A DNA stretch of 64,000 nt from Paenibacillus stellifer (GCF_000758685.1 NZ_CP009286.1:5189001-5253000), one strand, 5' to 3'. Shown: positions 36,309-45,982, counted from the first letter of the stretch. Made by a program: numbers and translations. The notes: a model not told the origin generated them from the sequence alone.

Positions 36309-37535
36309 TCAAGTCCGGTAAGCCGCATTGATCCGCACATAATCGTACGTCAGATCGCAGCCCCAGGCTGTAGCCGAGCCGTCACCGTCTCCCAGGTTCA
36401 CCGTAATCAGAACGGTGTCGCCCTGCAGGTAAGCAAGAGCCTTTTCCTCGTCAAAAGCCACCGGTCTAGACTGGGACAACACCTCAATCTCGCCCAGCGA
36501 GATGTCAACCCGTTCCACCGACACCGGAACGCCAGCACGGCCGACGGCGGCGATAATCCGCCCCCAGTTCGCATCTGCGCCGAAGACGGCGGATTTGACC
36601 AGACTGGAGCCGACGACCGTCTTGGCAATCGCACGGGCCGCCGCTACATCCTCAGCCCCGCTCACCACGACCTCAATCAAATGGTTCGCGCCTTCTCCGT
36701 CGCGGGCGATCGCCTGCGCCAGATGGCGGCACACATGCGTGAAAGCCGCTGCGAAGGCTTCCCAGTCCGGATGCTGCCGGCCCAGCGTCTCGTTGCCAGC
36801 CAGACCGCTCGCCATCGCCACCAGCATATCATTCGTACTCGTGTCGCCGTCCACGGTAATCATGTTGAACGTTGTATCCGTCGCCTGGCGCAGCAGCGTC
36901 AGCAGTTCTTCCTGGCCGACGGCGGCGTCCGTCGTCATGAAGCCGAGCATGGTCGCCATGTTCGGGTGGATCATGCCGGAGCCTTTGGCCGCGCCGGCGA
37001 TCAGAACCTCTTTGCCGCCGACATTAACCTTGACGCAGCACTCTTTCTTCACGAGGTCTGTCGTCAGAATCGCCTGGCAGAACTCCTCGGCTCCCGATGC
37101 TCCGCCGTCCAGCTTCTCCGGAAGGGAAGCCAAGCCGCTGCGCACGCAGTCCATCTTCAGCAGCTCGCCGATGACTCCGGTCGAAGCTACCGCCACATCA
37201 TCCTCGCTTACGCCCAGATGCCTGGCAGCTGCAGCCCGCATCTCATAGGCATCGGCTTCGCCCTGTGCGCCTGTGCAGGCGTTGGCGTTGCCGCTGTTCA
37301 CGACAACGGCACGCAGGACACCGTTGCCAAGGCTTTCCCGCGTCACTTTAAGCGGCGCCGCCTGGAACAGGTTCGTCGTATATACCGCCGCGGCTGTGGC
37401 CGGAACCTCGCATAGAATGGCCGCAAGATCGTTGCGGTCGGTCTTTTTCAAGCCGCAGTGCAGACCTCCGGATACGAATCCGGCCGGTGTCGTAATGCTT
37501 CCGCCTTCGACGACGGTGTACAGCTTCTCGCTCAT
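36309..37535 (-). CDS. argJ: Glutamate N-acetyltransferase / ArgJ
   Basis: 408 residues from the ATG at 37535 (AAAGG upstream). Ntn-like enzyme that moves acetyl from N-acetylornithine to glutamate and so recycles the acetyl group. The self-cleavage site and nucleophile Thr are in GMIHPNMATML; KGSGM lies just before. The family starts near GGSITTPAGF, which supports the chosen start. No separate argA is in the cluster, so it may be the bifunctional form that also uses acetyl-CoA (inference). The gap to argC is 20 bp. Confidence 0.95.
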   Translation of the reverse strand: MSEKLYTVVEGGSITTPAGFVSGGLHCGLKKTDRNDLAAILCEVPATAAAVYTTNLFQAAPLKVTRESLGNGVLRAVVVNSGNANACTGAQGEADAYEMRAAAARHLGVSEDDVAVASTGVIGELLKMDCVRSGLASLPEKLDGGASGAEEFCQAILTTDLVKKECCVKVNVGGKEVLIAGAAKGSGMIHPNMATMLGFMTTDAAVGQEELLTLLRQATDTTFNMITVDGDTSTNDMLVAMASGLAGNETLGRQHPDWEAFAAAFTHVCRHLAQAIARDGEGANHLIEVVVSGAEDVAAARAIAKTVVGSSLVKSAVFGADANWGRIIAAVGRAGVPVSVERVDISLGEIEVLSQSRPVAFDEEKALAYLQGDTVLITVNLGDGDGSATAWGCDLTYDYVRINAAYRT

Positions 37536-37555
37536 GTCTGATTTACCTTTTAGCG

Positions 37556-38611
37556 TTACGGATACACTGGCGTGTAGCCGAGCCCAAGGGTTTCCTCCCA
37601 TCCCATCATAAGATTTAGATTCTGAATCGCCTGGCCCGCCGCACCCTTTACCAGATTGTCGATCACCGAGAAAATGGTGACCCGTCCGGTTCGGGGATCA
37701 ACCGCAAAGCCGATATCGCAGTAGTTGGAGCCGCTGACCTCTTTGGTTGCCGGCAGAATACCGGCGCTGCGCACACGCACAAAAGATCTACCCTTATAAT
37801 AATTGCGGTATAGCTCGATGAAATCCTGTTCGCTGTACGTATCGTTCAAGCTGGCATAACTAGTGGCCATAATGCCCCGCGTCATCGGAACCAGATGCGT
37901 AGTGAAGGTGACGATCACCGGCTCTCCGGCAATCTCCGTCAGCGTCTGCTCGATTTCCGGGATATGCTGATGCTTGTTAACCTTATAGGCTTTAAAATTC
38001 TCATTAATTTCCGCGTAATGCACACCGAGATTTACTCCGCGTCCAGCTCCCGATACACCGGATTTGGCATCAACAATGATGCTCTCCGGCTTGATCCATC
38101 CTGCTTGAAGCGCCGGGATCAGACCGAGCAGCGTCGCCGTTGGGTAGCAGCCCGGATTCGAGATGAAATCAACGCCGGCCGCGCGGTCGCCGAATACCTC
38201 GCACAGTCCGTAGACGGCCTGCTGCAGCACTTCATCCTGCGGAGCCGGATGTTTGTACCAGCGCTCATACTCCGCACCGTCCTTCAGCCGGAAATCCCCC
38301 GACAAATCTACTACCTTAAGCCCCGCCTCCAGCAGCTCCGGAACGAGCTTGGCGCTGACGCCCGATGGGGTTGCCGTGAATACGACGTCGGCCCTCTCCT
38401 TCATTTCCCTGGCATCCACACCGTCCAGATTCCGCGTAAACACGCCAGTCAAATGCGGGAAGCCTTCTTCAATCGGCGCCCCTGCCGATGATGAGGAAAT
38501 CACCGATGTAATCTCCACCTTCGGATGCCCCTGAAGCAGCCTGATCAGTTCTACTCCCCCGTAGCCGGTCGATCCCACGATCGCCGCTCTCACCTTGCCT
38601 TCCACCGTCAT
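37556..38611 (-). CDS. argC: N-acetyl-gamma-glutamyl-phosphate reductase
   Basis: 351 residues, NADPH-dependent reductase giving N-acetylglutamate semialdehyde. The Rossmann motif GSTGYGGVEL is near the N terminus, and the catalytic Cys is in SNPGCYPTA. GGGAGG precedes the ATG at 38611. First gene of the arginine operon. A -10 box and a 7-bp inverted repeat lie just upstream at 38645-38671. Confidence 0.97.
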   Translation of the reverse strand: MTVEGKVRAAIVGSTGYGGVELIRLLQGHPKVEITSVISSSSAGAPIEEGFPHLTGVFTRNLDGVDAREMKERADVVFTATPSGVSAKLVPELLEAGLKVVDLSGDFRLKDGAEYERWYKHPAPQDEVLQQAVYGLCEVFGDRAAGVDFISNPGCYPTATLLGLIPALQAGWIKPESIIVDAKSGVSGAGRGVNLGVHYAEINENFKAYKVNKHQHIPEIEQTLTEIAGEPVIVTFTTHLVPMTRGIMATSYASLNDTYSEQDFIELYRNYYKGRSFVRVRSAGILPATKEVSGSNYCDIGFAVDPRTGRVTIFSVIDNLVKGAAGQAIQNLNLMMGWEETLGLGYTPVYP

Positions 38612-38644
38612 CTCTGGTTCCTCCCTGCCGTTTTTCTCTTCCCT

Positions 38645-38671
38645 ATTATATCGGATAATGTTCCTTATCCG
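38645..38671 (-). promoter_or_regulatory. argC promoter region with inverted repeat
   Basis: On the minus strand a TATAAT -10 box (38645-38650) is directly preceded by CGGATAA-6 bp-TTATCCG (38652-38671), a perfect dyad lying in the -10/-35 spacer. No good -35 box is seen, so an activator or repressor may bind the dyad. Further upstream (38695-38745) the sequence is AT-rich with TATT/AATA stretches that could hold ArgR boxes, but no confident match was found. Confidence 0.5.
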
Positions 38672-38931
38672 CCGATGGCTTTTGCATGCCGTCCATTGAA
38701 ATATGTATTATTATACGTCCTCATTAATATAAATACAACAGGTTATGTAACATTATCCCTCAGGCGTCTTCCGGCCTCAGTTTGCTCGCCAAGCCAGGCT
38801 TTGCCTTTGAAGCATAATCAGTTCATGCACGGATACTCCGCACCCTATGCTATTCTGCTTCATAAGGTTCTGATGCCTGACGACTTTGTTTATAGGCCTG
38901 CACGACAGCTTATTCTTCCTCCTTTTTTACG

Positions 38932-38974
38932 AAAAAAGAAGCGCAGCTTCTCCTCTACGGATCAGCTACGCTTC
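38932..38974 (-). terminator. Terminator overlapping the end of the YitT-type gene
   Basis: Arms GAAGCGCAGCT and AGCTACGCTTC (one G-U) with six A on the plus-strand side, so a U-run follows on the minus strand. The gene's stop codon lies within the stem. Confidence 0.75.
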
Positions 38975-39850
38975 TCGTTTAAATCCTTCGCCCAGCACTT
39001 CATGGGCATCACTGATAATAACAAAGGCGCCCGGGTCCACCGACCGGACGATGGCCTTCAGCCGGGTCGTTTCATTCTGTCCGACGGCTACCATCAGCAC
39101 GGTCCGGCTGTCTCCCGTGTATCCGCCCTTGGCGTCCAGCTTCGTCAGCCCCCGGTCCAGATCATGCAGAATCGCTTCCGTGATCGCGTCCGTATGATCG
39201 GAAATGATATAGGCGACCTTGGTATAGCTGAAGCCGACCTCAAGCGCATCGATGACCTTCCCTGTGACGAACAGGCCGATCAGTGCGTACAGCGCCTGCT
39301 CCATGCCCAGTACGAAGGCAGCCAATGTGATTACCGTTCCGTCCAGCAGCACCACCGACAGCGAGAAACTGAAACCCGTCAGCTTCTGAATCACCTGGGC
39401 CAAAATGGACAGGCCCCCGGTCGAGCCCCGGCCCCGAAAAACCAAGCCCAAACCCAAGCCCACTCCGATGCCGCCGTAGATGGATGCCAGCAGCGGGTTG
39501 TGGGTCGGCACAGGACCGTCCTTGGTCAGGTAAATGAACAGCGGCAGCACAAAGCTGCCCAGCAGCGACCGCAGTCCATACTGGCGGCCCAGCATGAACA
39601 CGCCCAGGAAGAACAGCGGAATGTTCAAAGCCCACTGGGTAAAAGCAGGCTCGGCCCCGAACCAGGCCTGCGCCAAGACGGACAATCCTGATACGCCGCC
39701 GGAGGCAATCCGGTTGGGCAGCATGAACAGATTAAAGGCGAGTGACGTAATCAGCGAACCGACAACAATCAGGACCGTATCCACCAGATGGCGGATCGGT
39801 CCGTTCAGTGGAATAAGCGGCGGCTTATTTCGTGAATTTATTGAAGACAT
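38966..39850 (-). CDS. YitT-family membrane protein (DUF2179)
   Basis: 294 residues with five to six transmembrane helices in the first 190 residues (including the ASGGVSGLSVL and GRGSTGGLSILAQ segments typical of the family). A cytoplasmic C-terminal DUF2179 domain follows (about 205-290, with TKLDAKGGYTG). The molecular function of the family is not established; it is widespread in Firmicutes. It starts 3 bp after the prfB stop and is likely co-transcribed with it. Its terminator overlaps its stop codon. Confidence 0.88.
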   Translation of the reverse strand: MSSINSRNKPPLIPLNGPIRHLVDTVLIVVGSLITSLAFNLFMLPNRIASGGVSGLSVLAQAWFGAEPAFTQWALNIPLFFLGVFMLGRQYGLRSLLGSFVLPLFIYLTKDGPVPTHNPLLASIYGGIGVGLGLGLVFRGRGSTGGLSILAQVIQKLTGFSFSLSVVLLDGTVITLAAFVLGMEQALYALIGLFVTGKVIDALEVGFSYTKVAYIISDHTDAITEAILHDLDRGLTKLDAKGGYTGDSRTVLMVAVGQNETTRLKAIVRSVDPGAFVIISDAHEVLGEGFKREA

Positions 39851-39853
39851 CCC

Positions 39854-40967
39854 TTATTCAGCCTCAGTCTTGATCTGGCCGCGCAGATAGCCGTCGATAA
39901 AAGCATCCAGATCGCCGTCCATGACCGCCCCGACGTTACCGGTCTCTACGGAAGTCCGGTGATCCTTAACCATGCTGTACGGATGGAAGACATACGAGCG
40001 AATCTGACTGCCCCAGGCGATATCGGACTGCTCGCCGCGGATCTCGTCCAGCTCGCGCTGCTGCTCTTCGAGTTTACGCTCGTAGAGCTTGGAGCGGAGC
40101 ATCGTCATCGCGCGTTCGCGGTTCTTGATCTGCGAGCGTTCATTCTGGCAGGTCACGACGACGCCAGTCGGAATGTGAGTAATCCGGACCGCCGAGTCCG
40201 TGGTGTTGATATGCTGACCGCCGGCGCCCGTCGCGCGGTAGGTGTCCACCTTCAGATCCTCGGTACGAATCTCGATATCAATATCTTCATTAATCTCCGG
40301 CACAACATCGCAGGAGACAAAGGACGTATGACGTCTTCCCGAAGCGTCGAACGGGGAAATACGGACCAGACGATGCACGCCTTTTTCCGCCTTCAGGTAG
40401 CCGTAGGCATTGAAGCCTTTGATCAGCAGCGTCACACTCTTGATCCCCGCTTCGTCGCCAGGGAGATAATCCAGCACCTCCACCTTGAAGCCGCGCTTCT
40501 CCGCCCAGCGGGTATACATGCGGAGCAGCATTTGGCCCCAATCCTGGGATTCGGTTCCGCCCGCGCCCGGATGCAGCTCCAGAATGGCGTTCAACTTGTC
40601 GTATGGCTGATTCAACAGCAACTGCAGCTCGAATTCCTCCAGCTTGCCCACAAGGGCGCGGACACTGCCGCCCACCTCGGCGGCGAGTTCGTCGTCGCCT
40701 TCCTCGTCAGCCAGCTCGGCCATCAGCACGGCATCATCGTATTCCTGCTGCAGCTTCTGATATTCATCCACGCCGGATTTCACGGCGTTCATCTCGGCAA
40801 TGACACTCTGGGCTTTCTCGTTGTCATCCCAGAAGTCGGGAGCCGCCATTTTCTCCTCAAAGTTTGCGATCATTTCCTGCTTGAGGTCTAAGTCAAAGAG
40901 ACCCCCTAAGGTTGGTTAATTTCTTGCCGATTTCGCGCAGATCCTGCTTCACACTTGCATCAATCAT
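39854..40967 (-). CDS. prfB: Peptide chain release factor 2 (programmed +1 frameshift)
   Basis: Total 370 residues. The gene begins at ATG 40967, runs 24 codons to an in-frame TGA at 40895-40893, then continues in the +1 frame from GAC at 40894 to the stop at 39854. The GGQ catalytic loop appears as [12 protein letters not shown], and the tripeptide anticodon region is in [12 protein letters not shown]2 recognises UAA and UGA, so low RF2 pauses at the UGA and promotes the shift: autoregulation. GGAAAGGG precedes the ATG. It is downstream of secA with a hairpin between them. Confidence 0.96.
40893..40907 (-). promoter_or_regulatory. RF2 programmed frameshift site
   Basis: On the minus strand the order is AGGGGG (an internal Shine-Dalgarno-like stimulator, 40907-40902), a three-base spacer, then the slippery CTT followed by TGA-C. 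This is the classic RF2 layout in which the tRNA on CTT slips to TTT and decoding continues at GAC. Confidence 0.95.
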
Positions 40968-41000
40968 TGATCACTGCACCCTTTCCTATAATTATCAGAA

Positions 41001-41042
41001 AACGGCTGAGCCGCTAACGGGAATCCCCCCGGCCCAGCCGTT
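41001..41042 (-). terminator. Terminator or attenuator between secA and prfB
   Basis: AACGGCTG / CAGCCGTT arms with a GC-rich interior, followed on the minus strand by TTTTCTG, 25 bp after the secA stop and 34 bp before prfB. Partial read-through or a separate prfB promoter is needed. Confidence 0.65.
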
Positions 41043-41066
41043 CTTGTCAATCCGGTCACTTAAGAC

Positions 41067-43574
41067 TTAAGCGTTCTGCCCGTGGCAGTTCTTGAACTTC
41101 TTGCCGCTGCCGCAAGGACAAGGATCATTCCGGCCGACTGTGGCGCCCACGGCTACGGGACGCTTCTCGGCAGGCTCGCCGTTCGTGGAGATTTTGTTCT
41201 CCTCCACAACCGACTGGCGCTGCTGATTGGTCTCGATGTGAGCCTTCATAATATAGGTCGCCACTTCTTCCTGAATGCTTGCCGTCATGGCATTGAACAT
41301 CTCGAAGCCTTCGAACTGATATTCGCGGAGCGGATCCGTTCCGCCGTAAGCACGAAGGTGGATACCCTGGCGAAGCTGATCCATGGCATCGATATGGTCC
41401 ATCCACTTGCTGTCAACGGCGCGCAGTACGATAACCTTCTCGAACTCACGGACAAGCTCCGAACCGAGACGTTCTTCGCGGGCGGAGTATTTCTCCAGCA
41501 CCTTCTCGAAGATAAATTCCACAATCTCTTCCGCTTCCTTGCCCCACAGATCGTCACGGGTCAATACGCCTTCGTCAAGCAGCTTGCTATTGACATAATC
41601 GGCTACTTCCTGAATCTCCCAGTTCTCGGGGATATCGTCGCTGCAGTGAGCCTGCACAACCCGTTCGATTACTGGCTTGATCATTTCCACAACAACGTCC
41701 TTGATGTTCTCGGACTCCAGAATTTCGCGGCGCTGCTTGTAGATAATTTCGCGCTGCTGGTTCATGACGTCGTCATACTGCAGGACGACTTTGCGGATGT
41801 CGAAGTTATTGCCTTCGACCCGCTTCTGCGCCGATTCTACAGCGCGGGTAATCATCCGGCTCTCGATCGGCTGATCTTCTTCAAAGCCAAGTCGTTCCAT
41901 CATATTCAGCACATTGTCAGCGCCAAAACGCTTCATCAGCTCGTCGCCCAGCGACAGATAGAACTGTGTGGAACCCGGGTCGCCTTGACGTCCCGCACGT
42001 CCGCGCAGCTGGTTATCGATCCGGCGCGATTCATGGCGCTCGGTGCCGATGATATGCAGGCCGCCAACCTCGGCTACGCCTTCACCGAGGATAATGTCGG
42101 TACCGCGTCCCGCCATGTTGGTCGCAATGGTCACCGTGCCCGGCTGACCGGCGTGGGAAATAATTTCAGCTTCCGCTGCGTGATGCTTCGCATTCAGCAC
42201 CTGGTGCTTCACGCCTTTGCGCTTCAGCATTTCCGAGACCAGCTCGGAGTTCTCGATGGAGACCGTACCGACCAGCACCGGCTGGTTCTTCTTATGGCGC
42301 TCCACGATTTCTTCAACCACGGCGTTGAACTTGCCTTTCTCGCTCTTGTAGACGATATCAGGCATGTCCGCCCGGCAGTTCGGCTTATTCGTCGGAACCT
42401 GGAGAACTTCCAGTCCATAAATCTTCTTGAATTCCTCTTCCTCCGTCTTCGCCGTACCGGTCATGCCAGCCAGCTTGCGGTACATACGGAAGTAGTTCTG
42501 GAACGTAATGGTGGCGAGCGTCATGCTCTCGTTCTGCACCTGGATTTCTTCCTTGGCTTCAATCGCCTGATGCAGACCGTCGCTGTATCGGCGGCCGGCC
42601 ATGAGACGGCCTGTGAACTCATCGACGATAACAACCTCTTCATCCGTAACGACGTAATCAACGTCGCGGCGCATAATAACATTCGCCTTCAGAGCTTGTA
42701 CGATATGATGGTTCAGCGTGACATGGCTGTGGTCATACAGATTCTCGATGCCGAAGGCTTTCTCGGCGAGCGCAACGCCTTTTTCGGTAAGGGCGACCGA
42801 TTTCACCTTGATATCTACCGTGTAGTGCTCTTCCGCCTGCAGCTTCTTCACGAAGCGGTCAGCAGCGTAATAGAGCTCCGTCGACTTCTCGGCTTGTCCG
42901 GAAATAATAAGCGGTGTCCGGGCTTCGTCGATCAGAATGGAGTCAACTTCGTCAATAATGCAGAAATAGAGCGGACGCTGTACCATCTGCTCTTTATACA
43001 GCACCATGTTATCGCGCAGGTAGTCGAAGCCAAATTCATTGTTCGTGCCGTACGTAATGTCGCAGGCATAAGCTGACTGTTTATCCGCATGGTCCATGCC
43101 GTTCAGGTTAACCCCGACCGTCATGCCCAGGAAATTATAGATTTGTCCCATTTGCGCGCTGTCGCGCTGGGCCAGATAATCATTGACTGTAACAACGTGA
43201 ACGCCTTTGCCAAGCAGAGCATTCAGGTATACCGGAAGCGTTCCAACCAGCGTCTTACCTTCACCGGTCTTCATCTCCGCGATCTTGCCCTCATGCAGCG
43301 CCATCCCGCCAATCAGTTGCACATCAAAGTGCCGCATTCCAAGCGTACGCTTGGAGGCTTCACGCACCGTTGCAAAGGCTTCTGGAAGAAGCTCTTCCAT
43401 CGTCTCGCCTTTCTCGATACGAGCCCGGAACTCTTCGGTCTTCGCCTTCAGCGCCTCGTCGGAGAGTGCCTCGAATTCCGGTTCCATTCCATTAATAATT
43501 TCGACCGTCTTCATCAGACGTTTGACATCGCGTTCATTCGTGTCGCCGAATATTTTTTTAACAAGTCCTAGCAT
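41067..43574 (-). CDS. secA: Preprotein translocase ATPase SecA
   Basis: 835 residues from the ATG at 43574, which gives the standard [11 protein letters not shown] beginning. Walker A MKTGEGKT is at about 101-108, followed by the [11 protein letters not shown]alker B, the preprotein cross-linking region, helicase motif VI ([10 protein letters not shown]) and a C-terminal zinc/SecB-type tail [14 protein letters not shown]. It drives protein export through SecYEG. Unusually, no Shine-Dalgarno sequence is visible before the start (upstream bases read GGCAACGGTTAACC). The frame stays open upstream to a TTG at 43676 inside the flank of the TnpB element, so an N-terminally extended form is conceivable. 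Confidence 0.95.
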   Translation of the reverse strand: MLGLVKKIFGDTNERDVKRLMKTVEIINGMEPEFEALSDEALKAKTEEFRARIEKGETMEELLPEAFATVREASKRTLGMRHFDVQLIGGMALHEGKIAEMKTGEGKTLVGTLPVYLNALLGKGVHVVTVNDYLAQRDSAQMGQIYNFLGMTVGVNLNGMDHADKQSAYACDITYGTNNEFGFDYLRDNMVLYKEQMVQRPLYFCIIDEVDSILIDEARTPLIISGQAEKSTELYYAADRFVKKLQAEEHYTVDIKVKSVALTEKGVALAEKAFGIENLYDHSHVTLNHHIVQALKANVIMRRDVDYVVTDEEVVIVDEFTGRLMAGRRYSDGLHQAIEAKEEIQVQNESMTLATITFQNYFRMYRKLAGMTGTAKTEEEEFKKIYGLEVLQVPTNKPNCRADMPDIVYKSEKGKFNAVVEEIVERHKKNQPVLVGTVSIENSELVSEMLKRKGVKHQVLNAKHHAAEAEIISHAGQPGTVTIATNMAGRGTDIILGEGVAEVGGLHIIGTERHESRRIDNQLRGRAGRQGDPGSTQFYLSLGDELMKRFGADNVLNMMERLGFEEDQPIESRMITRAVESAQKRVEGNNFDIRKVVLQYDDVMNQQREIIYKQRREILESENIKDVVVEMIKPVIERVVQAHCSDDIPENWEIQEVADYVNSKLLDEGVLTRDDLWGKEAEEIVEFIFEKVLEKYSAREERLGSELVREFEKVIVLRAVDSKWMDHIDAMDQLRQGIHLRAYGGTDPLREYQFEGFEMFNAMTASIQEEVATYIMKAHIETNQQRQSVVEENKISTNGEPAEKRPVAVGATVGRNDPCPCGSGKKFKNCHGQNA

Positions 43575-43589
43575 GGTTAACCGTTGCCA

Positions 43590-43760
43590 AAAACCTATAA
43601 AAATCGATAAGCTTTGTTTAGTTCCTGCTTCATCGTGTCCGATTTGGCCAAAGGCTACTTTCGTTTGGTACAACACTCCACAGGCGTCAATTCGGGTACA
43701 ACGAACCCTACATATTAACAGGTTTGTGTTATTTCATCCTGCTAATGTTCCATAGTTGGC
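43590..43760 (-). ncRNA. Candidate omega RNA (reRNA) of TnpB
   Basis: TnpB guide RNAs are made from the 3' end of tnpB plus the adjacent right end of the element (established for IS200/IS605). This 170-base region follows tnpB on the same strand and has stem-forming stretches (GGGT-7-ACCC near 43694-43710). The guide would come from whatever follows the right end, here probably the first bases of secA. The exact 3' border cannot be set by eye. Confidence 0.45.
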
Positions 43761-44858
43761 TAAATTGATCGCCGCATTTAAATCCCGGTCGATTTCGCGC
43801 CCGCATCCGCAGGAGTAGATTCGATCGGATATTTTCAAATCCGACTTAATCTCTCCACAGAAAGAGCATCTCTTCGATGACGGGAAGAAACGGTGGGCCT
43901 GCATGAATTGAATCCCGTGCTTTTCACACTTATACTTCATTTGCCGGATGAATTCATGAAAGGACTGGTTCGCAATTGCTTTAGCCAAATAACGATTTCT
44001 GAGCATCCCATTAATGTTCAAATCCTCCATGACAATAACGCAAGGCTTGGTCTTCGCGATTGCGGTAGTTGTCTGATGCAGGTAATTCAAACGGATGTTC
44101 CGAAGTCGTCTATGCAGGTGTCGTACCATATTTTCGATTTTTATAGTGTTGCCTGTTTTGACAAAACGGTTTCCCTCCTTATTCATCTCGTATTTGCGAG
44201 AAGCCCTTCTCTGCAACCTTTGAAGGCGCTTCTCGATCTTTCGCACTCGCACTGTCTTGTTGATGTTCGGAAAGACTTGTCCCGCTGACGTTACCGCCAA
44301 GTAATTAATGCCCAAATCAATCCCGATTACGTGGTCCGTTAACTCTTCCTTTCGGATGTCCTCCTTAATTCCGACAGACACATACCAATACCGCCCGTCA
44401 TAAGTGACATGAGGATTAATGTATTTGACGCCGATTGGAATTTGCTCGGATGTCTTCATCCAACCGACCTTCTCAATGAGAACGAACTTGCCTTCCTTTA
44501 CCTTCAGTTTCAGATTATCATTATAGAAACTCGGTGTTGATCTCTTTCTCGTCTTGAACCTGGGGAACCTGCTCTGCCCTTTGAAGAACCTTTTAAATGC
44601 TTCGCAGGCATCTTTCACCGCTTGTTTGGCTACGTTATTCGATACCTCAGATAACCAGTTAAACCCGTCAGACTTCTTGAGAATGGTAATTTCTTTACGC
44701 AGATCGTTATCAGATAGAAACTTCCCGCCATTCTCGTAGTTCACCTTCTGCCTGATCAGCGTCCAGTTGTAAGCCCATCTGGCGGTTCCCGCCGACTTCC
44801 ATAGTTGTGCTTCCTGCTCCTCAGTTGGGTGAAGTCTGACTTTTCTCGCTAAAATCAT
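43734..44858 (-). CDS. tnpB: TnpB RNA-guided nuclease (IS200/IS605, IS1341-like)
   Basis: 374 residues. The N-terminal helix-turn-helix/WED part includes KVRLHPTEEQ. RuvC acidic residues are present: Asp in GIDLGINYLA, Glu in VMEDLNI and Asp in DRDLNAAINLANYG. The zinc finger is represented by CSFC...CGCG. All catalytic residues appear intact, so it is probably an active, RNA-guided DNA nuclease. No tnpA partner is present nearby, so the element depends on a TnpA elsewhere. The start ATG has AAGGAG 10 bases upstream. It lies between hpf and secA, splitting a normally adjacent pair. Confidence 0.92.
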   Translation of the reverse strand: MILARKVRLHPTEEQEAQLWKSAGTARWAYNWTLIRQKVNYENGGKFLSDNDLRKEITILKKSDGFNWLSEVSNNVAKQAVKDACEAFKRFFKGQSRFPRFKTRKRSTPSFYNDNLKLKVKEGKFVLIEKVGWMKTSEQIPIGVKYINPHVTYDGRYWYVSVGIKEDIRKEELTDHVIGIDLGINYLAVTSAGQVFPNINKTVRVRKIEKRLQRLQRRASRKYEMNKEGNRFVKTGNTIKIENMVRHLHRRLRNIRLNYLHQTTTAIAKTKPCVIVMEDLNINGMLRNRYLAKAIANQSFHEFIRQMKYKCEKHGIQFMQAHRFFPSSKRCSFCGEIKSDLKISDRIYSCGCGREIDRDLNAAINLANYGTLAG

Positions 44859-45378
44859 CCTCCATCAACTCCTTGTTATCTAGCTTACATAAGCTTAAGA
44901 ATAAGTCAAGTTGTTGTTGGGAGTAAGACTTAGAAACCCCTACGAAAAGACTTGAGAAGGCCAAAATTGTCTATTCCCCCGATTGTACAGCGTTCGTACG
45001 GCTATTCAATCTTTGCTGCATATTGTCTGCTATTGTACCACTTTAACTTAAATCCCACCTTGCTTACAGGGTGTATGGACATGATAACGCAGTACATGAA
45101 AAACTAAGCCCATATAAGGTTTTATGGTTTTTTATTTGTTGCCTTAACCCCTTTCATGCAACACAGATGGTGGAATCTAAAGCGTATCCTCCCAACGTTG
45201 AAAGGGCCGCAAAACACCGTCGATTCCGCTGCTTCATAAATTGTAACAGTTTGTAAGGGAAGCCGCAATATAAGCAAAAATCCCCCGTATCTATATATAT
45301 ACGCACAAGAGCCCTATTCGCTTCACACGAATAAGGGCTCGGGATCATTTTTTTATTAGAGAAGCTTACTTACTCCAT
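44859..45378. other. Gap between hpf and tnpB: element left end and displaced secA upstream region
   Basis: About the first 130 bp next to tnpB should be the left end of the element; its border was not resolved. The rest (about 44990-45300) has no open frame worth calling. It is probably the original region before secA, now about 1.4 kb from that gene. A hairpin lies at 45309-45340. Confidence 0.4.
45309..45354. terminator. Hairpin downstream of hpf
   Basis: GAGCCCTATTCG pairs with CGAATAAGGGCTC (one bulge). The seven-T run lies on the plus-strand side at 45348-45354, so as a terminator it points the wrong way for hpf. Its direction of use is unclear. Confidence 0.45.
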
Positions 45379-45930
45379 TTAATCCTGTTCGATCAAGCCG
45401 TACTTGCCGTCATTCCGTTTGTACACAACGCTTACTTCGGAGGTATCGATATTGGAGAACACAAAGAAATTATGTCCCACCATATTCATCTGAAGTATGG
45501 CTTCTTCCACATCCATCGGCTTCAGAGTGAATCGCTTGTTGCGCACAACCTCCAATTCATCATCCTGTTCTTCTACAGCTACATTGCTGCCCGAACCACC
45601 TTCCACAAAGAGTGTCTTCAGACTGCCTTCCTGGCGGAATTTGCGGTTGAGCTTGGTTTTGTGCTTGCGGATTTGTCGCTCCAGCTTGTCCACTACACCG
45701 TCAATGGAAGCGTACATATCATCGCTGCGAACTTCCGCACGAAGCGTGACGCCTGCAAGCGGGATCGTGACTTCCACCGTATGAAGACCCCGTATGACGC
45801 TAAGCGTTACGAAACCTTCCTGGGTAGGGGGTGCATCGAAATACTTCTCAAGTCTGCTGAGCTTCTTATCAACATACTCTCTCAAAGCGTCGGTCACTTC
45901 AATTTGTTGACCTCGAATGCTGAATTGCAT
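45379..45930 (-). CDS. hpf: Long-form ribosome hibernation promoting factor
   Basis: 183 residues. The N-terminal HPF/YfiA domain (about 1-95) has the basic segment KLERQIRKHKTKLNRK. A linker leads to a C-terminal dimerisation domain (about 125-180, with FTLKPMDVEEAILQMNMVGHNFFVF-type sequence) that joins two ribosomes into a 100S dimer. The ATG at 45930 has AAGGAGG 7 bases upstream; the GTG two codons earlier is too close to it. A sigma-A type promoter (45954-45982) precedes it. In related genomes hpf lies next to secA, as it would here without the TnpB element. Confidence 0.95.
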   Translation of the reverse strand: MQFSIRGQQIEVTDALREYVDKKLSRLEKYFDAPPTQEGFVTLSVIRGLHTVEVTIPLAGVTLRAEVRSDDMYASIDGVVDKLERQIRKHKTKLNRKFRQEGSLKTLFVEGGSGSNVAVEEQDDELEVVRNKRFTLKPMDVEEAILQMNMVGHNFFVFSNIDTSEVSVVYKRNDGKYGLIEQD

Positions 45931-45953
45931 GGGCACTCCTCCTTTGCACCTTC

Positions 45954-45982
45954 ATTTTACCATAACGTAAGCGCCGTGTAAA
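45954..45982 (-). promoter_or_regulatory. Promoter of hpf
   Basis: Minus-strand TTTACA -35 and TAAAAT -10 boxes with a 17-bp spacer, ending 23 bp before the start codon. Confidence 0.65.

Noticed and set aside
38672..38760. ArgR box or T-box leader before argC
   Set aside because: AT-rich sequence gives partial matches to ARG boxes, but no convincing pair and no T-box anticodon-like structure.
41082..43076. Long open frame of 664 codons antisense to secA
   Set aside because: It mirrors the secA codons, has no domain and no ribosome binding site, and secA is beyond doubt. Similar long antisense frames over pilB (18499-20364), the adhesin (21557-23173) and argH (29659-31152) were rejected for the same reason.
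43575..43676. N-terminally extended SecA as the main product
   Set aside because: The upstream frame starts at a TTG inside the TnpB flank without a ribosome binding site; the standard MLGLVKK start is retained, and the extension is noted only as a possibility.
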